Source: CAYVDH01 sp964450355 (GTDB lineage Bacteria > Bacteroidota > Bacteroidia > NS11-12g > UBA955). Taken from it: a stretch of 10,610 nt of DNA. The stretch covers positions 1 through 10,610 of the forward strand of contig CAYVDH010000125.1 in NCBI GenBank assembly GCA_964450355.1, read 5' to 3'. Made by a program: the position numbers and the translations under genes. Below are positions 1-6,066 of the stretch, piece after piece; positions within the stretch are counted from its first letter, which is position 1, and each line of letters opens with the position of its first letter. The notes under the pieces were generated by a model that had not been told where the DNA came from, did no database searches, and was given only the letters and a program-made list of their open reading frames with translations.

Positions 1-6
1 ACTGTA

Positions 7-321
7 TTATTTCCCTACGATTATGTTTAGGTTTGATAATTCTACTTGTAATTTCACTTTGGCTTTCAATGCAGTAAAAACCCGTAACAAAGTATCCATT
101 GTTACGTTGCCTGCATTGTTTTCGAGTCTTGAAATTTGAGCTTTTTGAACACCAATAAGTTTCCCTAATTCTTCTTGTGTTAAATTACGTTCTTGTCGAG
201 TTTGCTTTATTGCTTTCCCTACTAAGTCCATTTTTAGTTCATACTCAAAAAGGTCTCTTTCTGTTGTACCTATCTTTCCGATAAGTTCGTCTTGCACTTG
301 GTCCAATGTGTATGTTTTCAT
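7..321 (-). CDS. XRE-family antitoxin of a type II toxin-antitoxin pair (HigA-like)
   Basis: A 104-residue DNA-binding protein that should neutralise the toxin encoded just upstream and repress their shared promoter. The N-terminal 35 residues are charged and probably form the toxin-contacting part. A Cro/C1-type helix-turn-helix covers about residues 36-90, including LTQEELGKLIGVQKAQISRL (residues 47-66), where VQKAQISRLE is the recognition helix. The ATG overlaps the stop of the frameshift-corrected toxin as ATGA (318-321), the usual toxin-first arrangement of HigBA/RelE-XRE pairs and a sign of translational coupling. The frame is intact to a TAA at 7-9. Family assignment is firm. The exact subfamily is inferred from gene order and partner. 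Confidence 0.9.
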   Translation of the reverse strand: MKTYTLDQVQDELIGKIGTTERDLFEYELKMDLVGKAIKQTRQERNLTQEELGKLIGVQKAQISRLENNAGNVTMDTLLRVFTALKAKVKLQVELSNLNIIVGK

Positions 322-673
322 TTTTTCTTATTTTTTACTTGTTTATCTTCAAAATATTTCGTTCGATATGCAATAGCTTTTTGAATTTCATTGTCAGGAA
401 CTTTACTCCTTTTTTTTATAAATCCATGAGTCGAAATAACCAATGTTTCTGATGTTGATGATTTGTCCCAAAAAGCGAGCAATCTATATTGAAGTCCTTG
501 ATAAAAGTTCTAAATTCCCAAATGTCAGAATTTAGTTTTTTAAACAATTCTGAGTCGTGTTCAGTTTGAGCTTTACGAATATTATAAAGTATCTTTTCAT
601 AATGTTTTCTATCTAAACTTTTCAAAAACTCAAAAACTTCATCTAAAAATATTATTTCAAAAAGTTTACCCAT
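318..673 (-). pseudogene. RelE/HigB-like toxin, broken by a single-base frameshift
   Basis: The N-terminal half reads as a RelE/ParE-superfamily toxin (ribosome-dependent mRNA interferase type): FEIIFLDEVFEFLKSLD near the start, then ILYNIRKAQ, LFKKLNSDIWEFRT. After WEFRT the frame diverges and stops at 416. Reading on in the -1 frame restores the expected C-terminal half: FYQGLQYRLLAFWDK, TLVISTHGFIKK, then EIQKAIAYRTKYFED. It ends in TGA at 318-320, overlapping the antitoxin ATG by 4 bases. The break is at a run of four T on the coding strand (plus-strand A's 503-506). One extra T would give a 118-residue toxin of normal length. The conserved YRL/FWDK core and C-terminus are lost from the unshifted product, so it is probably inactive. 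A real mutation, a sequencing error, or ribosomal -1 slippage on UUUU are all possible. Confidence 0.85.
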
Positions 674-694
674 TCGTTATTTTTTAAAACAAAG

Positions 695-725
695 CAAAGA
701 TAGTAAAAGTTTCGTTATGATGAAA
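695..725 (-). promoter_or_regulatory. Bacteroidota-type promoter for the toxin-antitoxin operon
   Basis: On the minus strand, TATCTTTG (695-702) matches the -7 consensus TAnnTTTG exactly. Exactly 19 bases further upstream lies TTTC (722-725), one mismatch from the usual TTTG at -33. The start site should fall near 688-691, giving a leader of about 15-18 bases before the ATG at 673. Confidence 0.6.
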
Positions 726-730
726 CTTTT
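705..730. promoter_or_regulatory. Palindromic operator-like site of the toxin-antitoxin locus
   Basis: Perfect 9-base inverted repeat AAAAGTTTC (705-713) and GAAACTTTT (722-730) around an 8-base spacer. It lies 32 bases upstream of the toxin start and ends 2 bases before the -7 element, filling the -7/-33 spacer and covering the -33 position. A dimeric HTH antitoxin bound here would block RNA polymerase, as is known for autoregulated XRE antitoxins. Symmetry and position are seen directly; binding is inferred. Confidence 0.6.
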
Positions 731-1215
731 TTCTATTTTTTTATAAAATTTGTTATGAAATTATCGCATAAAGCATTCTAACAGACATTCAAACTTTCTT
801 ATATCACATCCACTCAAATCTTATTTGCGTAATTTTATGTTATTTTTCATTACAAATATAAACTTATAAAACAATTTTTATACTATTTTTCTCTTAGGTA
901 TATCAATCAAATTCGCATTCCAGATTACCTTATTTCATTTAAATTATCAATCATGTTATAAATAGTATTTTCATGCAGGTATTTCATTTTCTTGTACAAG
1001 TATATATTAATTAAATCCATAAGTGAACTCAAGCTAATGACAAAACCTTTATATATTAAAATCTTAAAAAACACACCAAAACCAACCCCATTATTTAAAT
1101 TCATCATATTTAACTTGAACCTGCATAAAATTATCAATAACACTAACTACTTAAATATAAATCAAACTAAAAAAGAACAATAAAAGATCTATTGACTTTC
1201 TTAAATTATTTAATT
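731..1215. other. AT-rich stretch with no supportable gene
   Basis: About 485 bases of very AT-rich DNA between the toxin promoter and the next gene. Short open frames exist on both strands (minus 925-1143, plus 992-1183) but they overlap each other. Their products are low-complexity (I, L, K, N, Y rich), and neither resembles a family I know. CTTGTACAAG (991-1000) is a perfect 10-base palindrome but is isolated. I see no RNA gene, insertion-sequence end or terminator. Confidence 0.5.
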
Positions 1216-1590
1216 TTAATTTTTTCGGAGTTGTATAATTCTTACAATCGCAAGAATTAAAAAAGGGAGGCTGTATAACATTATTTTCCATTTAAATCCA
1301 ATTAACCCAATAAAGAATATAAATAAAATCAACAAGCCCAACCCTAACACACCAACATAAGTTAGTTTTTTACTCGGATTTGTTTGAAACAAGGTAAGCA
1401 GTAAAGCTAGTTGTCCAATTAATGGCATTAAAACTAAGGGATGCAATAATGTCAAAGGGTTTTTTATGGATTTTAATACAATATCTAATTCCATTTGCCA
1501 CAAAAACATCTTACTATCTTTACCCCATTCCAGATAAACAATTAAAGACGTTAAAATCAACATCAAATTGTACCATTTGGCTTTATTCAT
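1216..1590 (-). CDS. Hypothetical four-helix integral membrane protein
   Basis: A 124-residue, strongly hydrophobic protein that I do not assign to a named family. Hydrophobic segments lie at about residues 7-21, 47-68, 76-98 and 101-119, with a Lys/Asn-containing loop (71-75) between the second and third and a basic tail (RIIQLRKN). This suggests a small four-pass inner-membrane protein with no soluble domain. The HPLVLMPLIGQ stretch (50-60) at the start of the second helix is the most distinctive part. It stands alone: the gene upstream ends 89 bases away, and a -7 element lies 26 bases before its ATG, so it is probably transcribed separately. Function unknown. Confidence 0.7.
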   Translation of the reverse strand: MNKAKWYNLMLILTSLIVYLEWGKDSKMFLWQMELDIVLKSIKNPLTLLHPLVLMPLIGQLALLLTLFQTNPSKKLTYVGVLGLGLLILFIFFIGLIGFKWKIMLYSLPFLILAIVRIIQLRKN

Positions 1591-1615
1591 TTATATAAAT
1601 TTACAATTAATTATA

Positions 1616-1623
1616 CAAAAGTA
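1616..1623 (-). promoter_or_regulatory. Candidate -7 promoter element of the four-helix membrane protein gene
   Basis: TACTTTTG on the minus strand matches TAnnTTTG. It ends 25 bases before the ATG. No TTG lies at the right distance for a -33 element, so this is only a half match. Confidence 0.4.
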
Positions 1624-1678
1624 AAGAATTGCATGGATTATTATATCGCTTCAATTTCCTTTAAATATCCAAGTATAT

Positions 1679-2521
1679 CTATGGCCTCACCGCTTCATAA
1701 TTAAATCGTTTACACAATTTTAAAATGGAGTAAGGGTCATCGGTTTGTATGATGTCAGGTTTTTTCAATAAAGTGGCTTTGTTTTGATTGTAGTTTGCCG
1801 GTGACCACACCATGGTTCTTACATTTAAAGACTTGGCGTATTCTAGGTCATTAACACTGGCATCGTAAGGAATACTCACTCCTAGTAACCCATGCAATGA
1901 AGCTTTGTCTGAGGGAGAATCATCGTTGTTTGATAATAAAAACAAGGGAGTTTTAAGTTGCATATTTTTAGCCAATAACAAGAATTCTATTGGACCTTCT
2001 AAAAACACTTGCTCCTCTATTTGGTATTTCTTCAATAATCTACTCACAGCCCTTAAAAATCTTTTTTGAAATTCAATGGAGTTATTTGTTATTCCATTCA
2101 CCTTGCAATCGAAACTAAAATAATATTGTTTCAAATTTTTTATTGAAGAAAACAATTCATCGATGTTAGTCAATTTAGCCGCATTGACACTTTTGTTGTA
2201 TTCACATTGTTTAATGTCTGCCCATTTGTTTTCATGAATTTTTCCTGCACAAGTGGTCTGACTGTTTAAATCATCGTCATGATATGCCACTAAAATAGAA
2301 TCTTGGGTCATTTGGACATCCATTTCTGAACCATCGCACCCAATATCTATACAGGCTGAAATGCTTTCCTTTGAATTGCCTGGCCACGAATAGTATATCC
2401 CCATTCCCATGTGCCCTAGAATCATGATTTTGGTATCAAATCTCGAGTCATCATTTATCTCCTTCTTTTTGCATGAAAAAAAGAGAACAATACACGATAT
2501 CAAATACAATTTAAAATTCAT
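1679..2521 (-). CDS. GDPD-like phosphodiesterase lipoprotein
   Basis: A 280-residue member of the glycerophosphodiester phosphodiesterase TIM-barrel superfamily, which hydrolyses glycerophosphodiesters to glycerol-3-phosphate and an alcohol. A lipoprotein signal ends LFFSC (Cys17). Core motifs, numbered from the chosen Met: GHMG with His37, CDGSEMDVQMTQDS with Glu66 and Asp68, VAYHDDDL with His81, FDCK (137-140), and a C-terminal IQTDDP. The two catalytic His and metal-binding Glu/Asp of the family are present. The Arg of the usual HRG is Met, and the usual PENT-like motif is PGNS, so substrate or activity may differ. I chose ATG 2521 because it gives a compact signal peptide (MNFKLYLIS...) and an 11-base overlap with the upstream stop; ATG 2530 would add three residues. 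Last gene of a three-gene operon. Confidence 0.85.
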   Translation of the reverse strand: MNFKLYLISCIVLFFSCKKKEINDDSRFDTKIMILGHMGMGIYYSWPGNSKESISACIDIGCDGSEMDVQMTQDSILVAYHDDDLNSQTTCAGKIHENKWADIKQCEYNKSVNAAKLTNIDELFSSIKNLKQYYFSFDCKVNGITNNSIEFQKRFLRAVSRLLKKYQIEEQVFLEGPIEFLLLAKNMQLKTPLFLLSNNDDSPSDKASLHGLLGVSIPYDASVNDLEYAKSLNVRTMVWSPANYNQNKATLLKKPDIIQTDDPYSILKLCKRFNYEAVRP

Positions 2522-3188
2522 AACAAACATTTAATCTAGGAATAATCCAATAGCTATGATATACATCATACCACAATGCCTTATGGGGTTTAATCATTGG
2601 ACTATCATCCTTTGTTTTAAAACTGAATAATTTAAGAAGCATTGCTGTTTTCATTTCTATACAAATTCGTTTATAAAGCTTAAAACTCATGCCTATTTCA
2701 GGACCCAAGCCAATTCTGTATTGTTGGTATTTGCTCTTTTCAGTGCTATGGTCCAAGGTGTTGTATTTTACGCTCTTTTTATTAAAAAAATTAAAATCAG
2801 AAAGCAATCCTACAAATGGTCTAAGCTTTTTAGAAGATGTTTTGAATTTGTATTTTAATCCATATAAAAAATGAAATCCAAAAGTAGTAACATCCGTTTG
2901 TTCTTTGTATCCATTGGTATTATTGGGAAAAAACTGAAAATACTTGTTGTATTGGTACCGATCAAAAACACCAAAATCTAAGTGGTAATTCATGTTCCAT
3001 TTTTTATTGAAACCATGTTCATATTCAATCCCAATTCGTATTTGCTCCCTGACATCAAACAACGAATAATAAACAGAAACAACATCTAACTTAATTTGTT
3101 TTTTTTCTGGTATGGTGTCAATGAAAATAGAAAAACAATTGAGATATTTGCTATAAAAAATAAAAAGAAAAATTAGCTTGAGTTTCAA
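2511..3188 (-). CDS. Probable outer-membrane beta-barrel protein, TTG start
   Basis: A 225-residue protein with a hydrophobic N-terminal signal (residues 4-19) followed by alternating aromatic/polar strands: VSVYYSLFDV, IRIGIEYEHGF, TTFGFHFLYGLKYKF, LRPFVGLLSDF, YRIGLGPEIGMSFKLY. It ends with a strand closing on Phe (LNVCYEF), as barrel proteins recognised by BamA do. An outer-membrane barrel of about eight to ten strands is the natural reading; no specific family or ligand is recognised. The start is TTG at 3186-3188. No ATG occurs before about residue 65, which would lose the signal peptide. The TTG lies 3 bases after the upstream gene's stop, in the same frame, so translation is probably coupled. 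Middle gene of the 3833-1679 operon. Confidence 0.75.
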   Translation of the reverse strand: MKLKLIFLFIFYSKYLNCFSIFIDTIPEKKQIKLDVVSVYYSLFDVREQIRIGIEYEHGFNKKWNMNYHLDFGVFDRYQYNKYFQFFPNNTNGYKEQTDVTTFGFHFLYGLKYKFKTSSKKLRPFVGLLSDFNFFNKKSVKYNTLDHSTEKSKYQQYRIGLGPEIGMSFKLYKRICIEMKTAMLLKLFSFKTKDDSPMIKPHKALWYDVYHSYWIIPRLNVCYEF

Positions 3189-3191
3189 AAT

Positions 3192-3833
3192 TTACTGTTT
3201 AACTTTATTGTGAGAGCCATCGCAATTGGGCATTCTTTTGGAAAGACCACAAACACAGTCGCCAAGCCCTTTCCCTTTCATCACTCTAAATGTCACTTTT
3301 TCTATTCTTTGTTGCCTAGTACTGGATTGTTTCGCCTCAGAAAAATAGAGATAATATCCCCTTTGCCTTCCGGGAGTTAGAGCCTCAAATGCTTCTTTGT
3401 ATTTTTTATCTTGATTAAATTTTAACAATAATTCTTCAGGAATTTGGTAGTCTTCATTTTTTTTGTAATCTACTTTCATTCCTAATTTTTCTATTTCAAT
3501 GGATTCATAAATACAACTCTTTATTTCGTCTTCATATTTAATGATTTCATCAACATTTAAAAACCTAATTTGTCTTGCTGATTGCGAATTTTCAGTAGGC
3601 TGTATCAATAATCTATTAGCGTTACTGAGCAAGGCTCCTTTAAAAAAATTCAATGCGCAGTAGTTTTTAAACCCATGAACAATTAAAATGTTGCTGTTTT
3701 TATAGGTATAACAAGGCACTTTCCATTTATACTCTTCATTTAAACCACAATCTAATACAAGCTTCCTCAGCAATTGGTATTCTTTTTTCCATTTTTCTTC
3801 ATTGGAATAAAATAATTCAATGTCTTTGTTCAT
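3192..3833 (-). CDS. YdeI/DUF1801-family protein with a C-terminal CDGSH iron-sulfur motif
   Basis: A 213-residue cytosolic protein. Residues about 10-120 fit the DUF1801 fold (YKWKVPCYTYKNSNILIVHG, then YCALNFFKGALL). Residues about 130-190 fit the YdeI/OmdA-type helical domain (PEELLLKF, FEALTPGRQRGYYLYFSEAK, RIEK). The last 25 residues hold C-V-C-G-L-S-K-R-M-P-N-C-D-G-S-H, an exact match to the CDGSH consensus CxCxx(S/T)xxxPxCDG(S/A/T)H. The would-be cluster ligands are Cys193, Cys195, Cys204 and His208. That motif normally binds a redox-active [2Fe-2S] cluster, so this protein probably carries one. The cellular role of YdeI proteins is poorly defined. First gene of an operon with the barrel and GDPD-like genes, 3 bases before the next start. 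Confidence 0.85.
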   Translation of the reverse strand: MNKDIELFYSNEEKWKKEYQLLRKLVLDCGLNEEYKWKVPCYTYKNSNILIVHGFKNYCALNFFKGALLSNANRLLIQPTENSQSARQIRFLNVDEIIKYEDEIKSCIYESIEIEKLGMKVDYKKNEDYQIPEELLLKFNQDKKYKEAFEALTPGRQRGYYLYFSEAKQSSTRQQRIEKVTFRVMKGKGLGDCVCGLSKRMPNCDGSHNKVKQ

Positions 3834-3851
3834 TCAATTCAAATATTGAAA

Positions 3852-3859
3852 CAAAAATA
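3852..3859 (-). promoter_or_regulatory. Candidate -7 promoter element of the YdeI-CDGSH operon
   Basis: TATTTTTG on the minus strand matches TAnnTTTG, ending 18 bases before the ATG at 3833 and lying in the 34-base gap after the DUF2805 gene. No -33 TTG at the expected spacing, so support is partial. Confidence 0.4.
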
Positions 3860-3867
3860 AATAAAAA

Positions 3868-4065
3868 TCATTTAAATCTGTTGATTACATGGTTTCTTTT
3901 TTTAAGGTGATTTTGACTAATACCAAAATTGACTCTTTTGCGCCACAACTTAAAACTACTTAGTTTCAAACTCTTTCTTATCAAAGAAATGACTTGAATT
4001 TCATGGAGTTCAAATAGGAATTTAATGGCTTCAAATGGGGTGCGATCTTCCCACGCCATTTCCAT
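3868..4065 (-). CDS. DUF2805 (TIGR03643-like) protein, probably damaged at its 5' end
   Basis: A 65-residue product carrying the hallmark EMAWEDRTPFEAIKF and FKLWRKRV...QNHLKKR...NRFK of the DUF2805 family, small proteins of unknown function common in Bacteroidota and other bacteria. The first ATG in the open frame (4063-4065) falls inside the conserved start of the domain. Upstream in the same frame is continuous coding-like sequence (SEITDRV just before EMAWED is family-like), and at 4111-4116 it reads ATG TAG. The likely original start is therefore followed at once by a stop, so the gene looks disabled by a nonsense mutation in codon 2, or is now read from the internal ATG. The C-terminus stops right after NRFK, shorter than members I recall that continue with a Cys/Arg-rich tail. 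It precedes the YdeI-CDGSH gene by 34 bases. Confidence 0.75.
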   Translation of the reverse strand: MEMAWEDRTPFEAIKFLFELHEIQVISLIRKSLKLSSFKLWRKRVNFGISQNHLKKRNHVINRFK

Positions 4066-4162
4066 GACTCTATCTGTTATTTCAGAATGAAAAAGACTTG
4101 AAAAAGGTAACTACATTTCAAAATAGATTAAACATGAATTTGTTTTAATGAATTGTTAAATT

Positions 4163-4576
4163 TTAATGAGATTCAGCGTATTGTTTGAATTGATTTAAAA
4201 TTGCTTGCCACCCTTGTTGCTGCAATTCACGAGAATTTTCTTGTTCAGGGTCAAATTGAATAATTACTTCTGTGGAGTCGCCTTGTTCCATGAATTGCAC
4301 CAATACCCTTCTTGAATTAGGCATTTCATATTCAAAACCATTTCCCATATCTATTGACTTATATGTTGCTTCAAAATCAAATCCAAAACTTTCGTCTTTA
4401 GCTTCCATTCTTGCTTTGTATTTCCCGCCTATTATCATGTCATTTTCTGCACTAGGGCAATACCAACTTGGATGTGCAAAATTCCAATTAACAATGTGAA
4501 TTGGGTTGGTGTAAAATTCCCAAGCATTTGATTTAGGTGTTTCAATAAGCGCTTTAACAGTGATTTTATTTTCCAT
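4163..4576 (-). CDS. SRPBCC / AHSA1-family protein
   Basis: A 137-residue START/Bet v1-like (SRPBCC) fold protein of the AHSA1 group, whose members form a deep hydrophobic ligand pocket; the ligand is unknown for most bacterial members. Family hallmarks in order: ITVKALIETPKSNAWEFYTN (strand plus helix), HIVNWNFAHPSWYCPSAEND, GGKYKARMEAKD, FGFDFEATY, the strand with STEVIIQFDPE, and the long C-terminal helix RELQQQGWQAILNQFKQY that covers the pocket. Length is normal and no signal peptide is present, so it is cytosolic. It starts 12 bases after the lipoprotein gene before it and is the last gene of the 5532-4163 operon. The link to its two membrane/envelope neighbours is unexplained. Confidence 0.9.
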   Translation of the reverse strand: MENKITVKALIETPKSNAWEFYTNPIHIVNWNFAHPSWYCPSAENDMIIGGKYKARMEAKDESFGFDFEATYKSIDMGNGFEYEMPNSRRVLVQFMEQGDSTEVIIQFDPEQENSRELQQQGWQAILNQFKQYAESH

Positions 4577-4588
4577 GATGCAATGATA

Positions 4589-5017
4589 TTAAAAATTATT
4601 TTCTTGTCGATAAGTTAAATACCATTTTCCTTTTATCTTACTAAAAGCCATTTCAAAAGAAAACCCACAATCCAAGCAGTAATTCCCATAAAAAAAGTAA
4701 TTTTCTTTTTGAATGATGGATGTGCTATCGTTTTCATTGGCTTTAATATCTGTGATGCGCCAATTGATTAATTGCCAATTGTGTTTTTCCCATTTCTCGT
4801 CTCCTGAATAGTCAGAATATGTTCCTTTCAATGGAAACATTGTCCTTTTCTTTTGAAAATTAGAATCGCTAACATACTGGTCGTAAAAAATATGAAAATC
4901 CGAATACTTAAAACAAAAATCTATTTTATTTATGATTGTTGTTTCTTTTAACAAGCTATTAGTAGTTACTTGCTGACAATTAGAAAGCAAAACAATGAAA
5001 ATAAAAATGAATTTCAC
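4589..5017 (-). CDS. Small lipoprotein, possibly DUF4348-like, GTG start
   Basis: A 142-residue protein with a lipoprotein signal (hydrophobic residues 3-12, LLSNC, Cys14), so it should be anchored in the cell envelope facing the periplasm or surface. The mature part has a stretch DFHIFYDQYVSDSNFQ (40-55) followed by FPLKGTY, which resembles the Bacteroidota DUF4348-type pattern; that assignment is from memory and tentative. The C-terminal third (CLDCGFSFEMAFSKIKGKWYLTYRQ) reads like a beta-rich NTF2-like ending. The start is GTG at 5015-5017, whose G is the last base of the upstream TAG (TAGTG), so translation is almost certainly coupled to the upstream gene. Function unknown. Confidence 0.75.
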   Translation of the reverse strand: MKFIFIFIVLLSNCQQVTTNSLLKETTIINKIDFCFKYSDFHIFYDQYVSDSNFQKKRTMFPLKGTYSDYSGDEKWEKHNWQLINWRITDIKANENDSTSIIQKENYFFYGNYCLDCGFSFEMAFSKIKGKWYLTYRQENNF

Positions 5018-5532
5018 TAAAAGGATTTGTATTGATTGATGGTCATTAATACTTGTTTTAACTTATCTGGTTGTCTAGTTCCAATGGTAATTTTATCATT
5101 GTTCATTAATTGAAGTTGCAACCCCATATCCCCAGACACAGTAAAGGCTTTCCCTTGTTTATTGATGCTTTGCCTTATTCCCCATCCTCCGAAATCTCTC
5201 ATAGGGAAATATTGTCGAATGTAAGATTTAGCCACCTTGTTCCAATCAAAAAACCTAAATTTAAGATGAAAGGGGAAAAACCTAATCATGATTCCATCTT
5301 CTCTAACGATGGTTTCCAATTTAATATTTAAAAGTAAAATTGTAAATAAAACTGTAAGAATGGAAGTAACCACCAAACCCACATTGCTCATTGGATTATT
5401 TCCAAATGGTTTACCTTCTATTATTTGAACATATAAACCAACAAGAAACAATCCATTTAAAAACACGATTAAAACCCAAATCCACCATTGCCTAAATTTT
5501 TGCTTTTCATAAAACAAAATATCCTCTTTCAT
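5017..5532 (-). CDS. DUF6141-like membrane protein
   Basis: A 171-residue protein with two transmembrane helices (about 16-37 and 50-70) and a cytosolic C-terminal domain. That domain contains LETIVREDGIMIRFFPFHLK (72-91), the FDWNKVAKSYIRQY strand and helix, a GGWGIR motif (115-120), and GKAFTVSGDMGLQLQL. This pattern resembles the Bacteroidota DUF6141 family and, more loosely, PH-domain-like membrane proteins; the family name is from memory. No catalytic motif is evident, so a structural or signalling role is only a guess. First gene of an operon with the small lipoprotein (1-base overlap) and the SRPBCC gene. A consensus promoter ends 4 bases before its ATG. Confidence 0.75.
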   Translation of the reverse strand: MKEDILFYEKQKFRQWWIWVLIVFLNGLFLVGLYVQIIEGKPFGNNPMSNVGLVVTSILTVLFTILLLNIKLETIVREDGIMIRFFPFHLKFRFFDWNKVAKSYIRQYFPMRDFGGWGIRQSINKQGKAFTVSGDMGLQLQLMNNDKITIGTRQPDKLKQVLMTINQYKSF

Positions 5533-5536
5533 CGAA

Positions 5537-5566
5537 CAAAATTAATCATTTATAATTAAAATTCAA
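5537..5566 (-). promoter_or_regulatory. Consensus Bacteroidota promoter, probably giving a leaderless mRNA
   Basis: On the minus strand: TTG (5564-5566), exactly 19 bases, then TAATTTTG (5537-5544). Both elements and the spacing match the Bacteroidota housekeeping consensus TTG-N19-TAnnTTTG. Only four bases (TTCG) separate the -7 box from the ATG at 5532, so transcription should start at or next to the start codon. This is the best promoter in the window. Confidence 0.75.
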
Positions 5567-5589
5567 GTATTTATAAAAAATCTATCTGG

Positions 5590-5626
5590 TTTTTAATAAA
5601 ATCATGTCTAGAGATTTTTAATAAAA
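5590..5626. repeat. Short direct repeat in the gap between two operons
   Basis: TTTTTAATAAAA occurs at 5590-5601 and again at 5615-5626 (period 25). It lies upstream of the consensus promoter on the minus strand and just past the end of the six-gene run. In such AT-rich DNA it may be chance; an upstream activator site is possible but unsupported. Confidence 0.25.
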
Positions 5627-5661
5627 ATTAAAACTTAAAAGTGTTCAATTATCTTTCTATT

Positions 5662-6060
5662 TCATGTATTAATATTTTTCATTTTATACCAATTTTTAAG
5701 ATAAAAAATAAAATTTTTAAGTACATATATAACAATAAGAATAAAAAATGGGATTAAAATAGAAAAAATTATTATTTTAAATCCAACATCTTCTATTTCA
5801 TTGATTTGATAAAATACAAAATGAAATATCAGTGTTAAAAACTGTACAAAAAACAGCCCAAATAAATCTTTAAAAAACGAGTTTGATTTAATAATAAAAT
5901 ATGTAATTAGAATAAAAAACAATTTATGATATACAATAAATTTTGATAAAATTTTAACATCCTCTGGCCAATCATAATTATCATTGACATACTCCCCAAT
6001 TATAAGTATTGCAACAATTGAAGCAATACTAATTATCAATAGCTTAATCCAATATTTCAT
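5662..6060 (-). CDS. Hypothetical four-helix integral membrane protein
   Basis: A 132-residue protein rich in Ile, Phe and Leu with hydrophobic segments at about 5-22, 42-58, 65-84 and 94-116 and a basic C-terminal tail (YLKNWYKMKN). An acidic loop with EYVNDNYDWPED lies between the first two helices. I do not recognise a family. The chosen start is ATG at 6060; the codon just before it is a TTG in the same frame, which would add one residue and is less likely. It begins 6 bases after the stop of the DUF2200 gene, so it is almost certainly the last gene of the long operon coming from 9239. Function unknown. Confidence 0.65.
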   Translation of the reverse strand: MKYWIKLLIISIASIVAILIIGEYVNDNYDWPEDVKILSKFIVYHKLFFILITYFIIKSNSFFKDLFGLFFVQFLTLIFHFVFYQINEIEDVGFKIIIFSILIPFFILIVIYVLKNFIFYLKNWYKMKNINT

Positions 6061-6066
6061 CAAATA

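Noticed and set aside
991..1000. Perfect palindrome CTTGTACAAG
   Set aside because: Only ten bases, isolated from any gene or promoter, and not followed by a T-run, so neither operator nor terminator is supported.
925..1183. Overlapping open frames on both strands (minus 925-1143, plus 992-1183)
   Set aside because: They occupy the same DNA on opposite strands, encode I/L/K/N-rich low-complexity peptides, match no family I know, and lack a promoter-like element at a sensible distance.
1..1215. Toxin-antitoxin locus plus empty AT-rich flank as part of an anti-phage island
   Set aside because: No other defence gene, integrase, tRNA or inverted repeat is visible; only a degraded pair of common type.
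2689..2874. Plus-strand open frame inside the barrel gene
   Set aside because: Lies entirely opposite a well-supported minus-strand gene and its product has no recognisable features.
4272..4499. Plus-strand open frame opposite the SRPBCC gene
   Set aside because: Shadow of a firmly identified AHSA1-family gene.
5110..5331. Plus-strand open frame opposite the DUF6141-like gene
   Set aside because: Shadow frame; the minus-strand gene has conserved motifs, membrane helices and a consensus promoter.
5590..5626. TTTTTAATAAAA direct repeat as a mobile-element or attachment-site scar
   Set aside because: Low-complexity AT sequence, no integrase or transposase nearby, and no matching copy noticed elsewhere in the window; kept only as a weak repeat.
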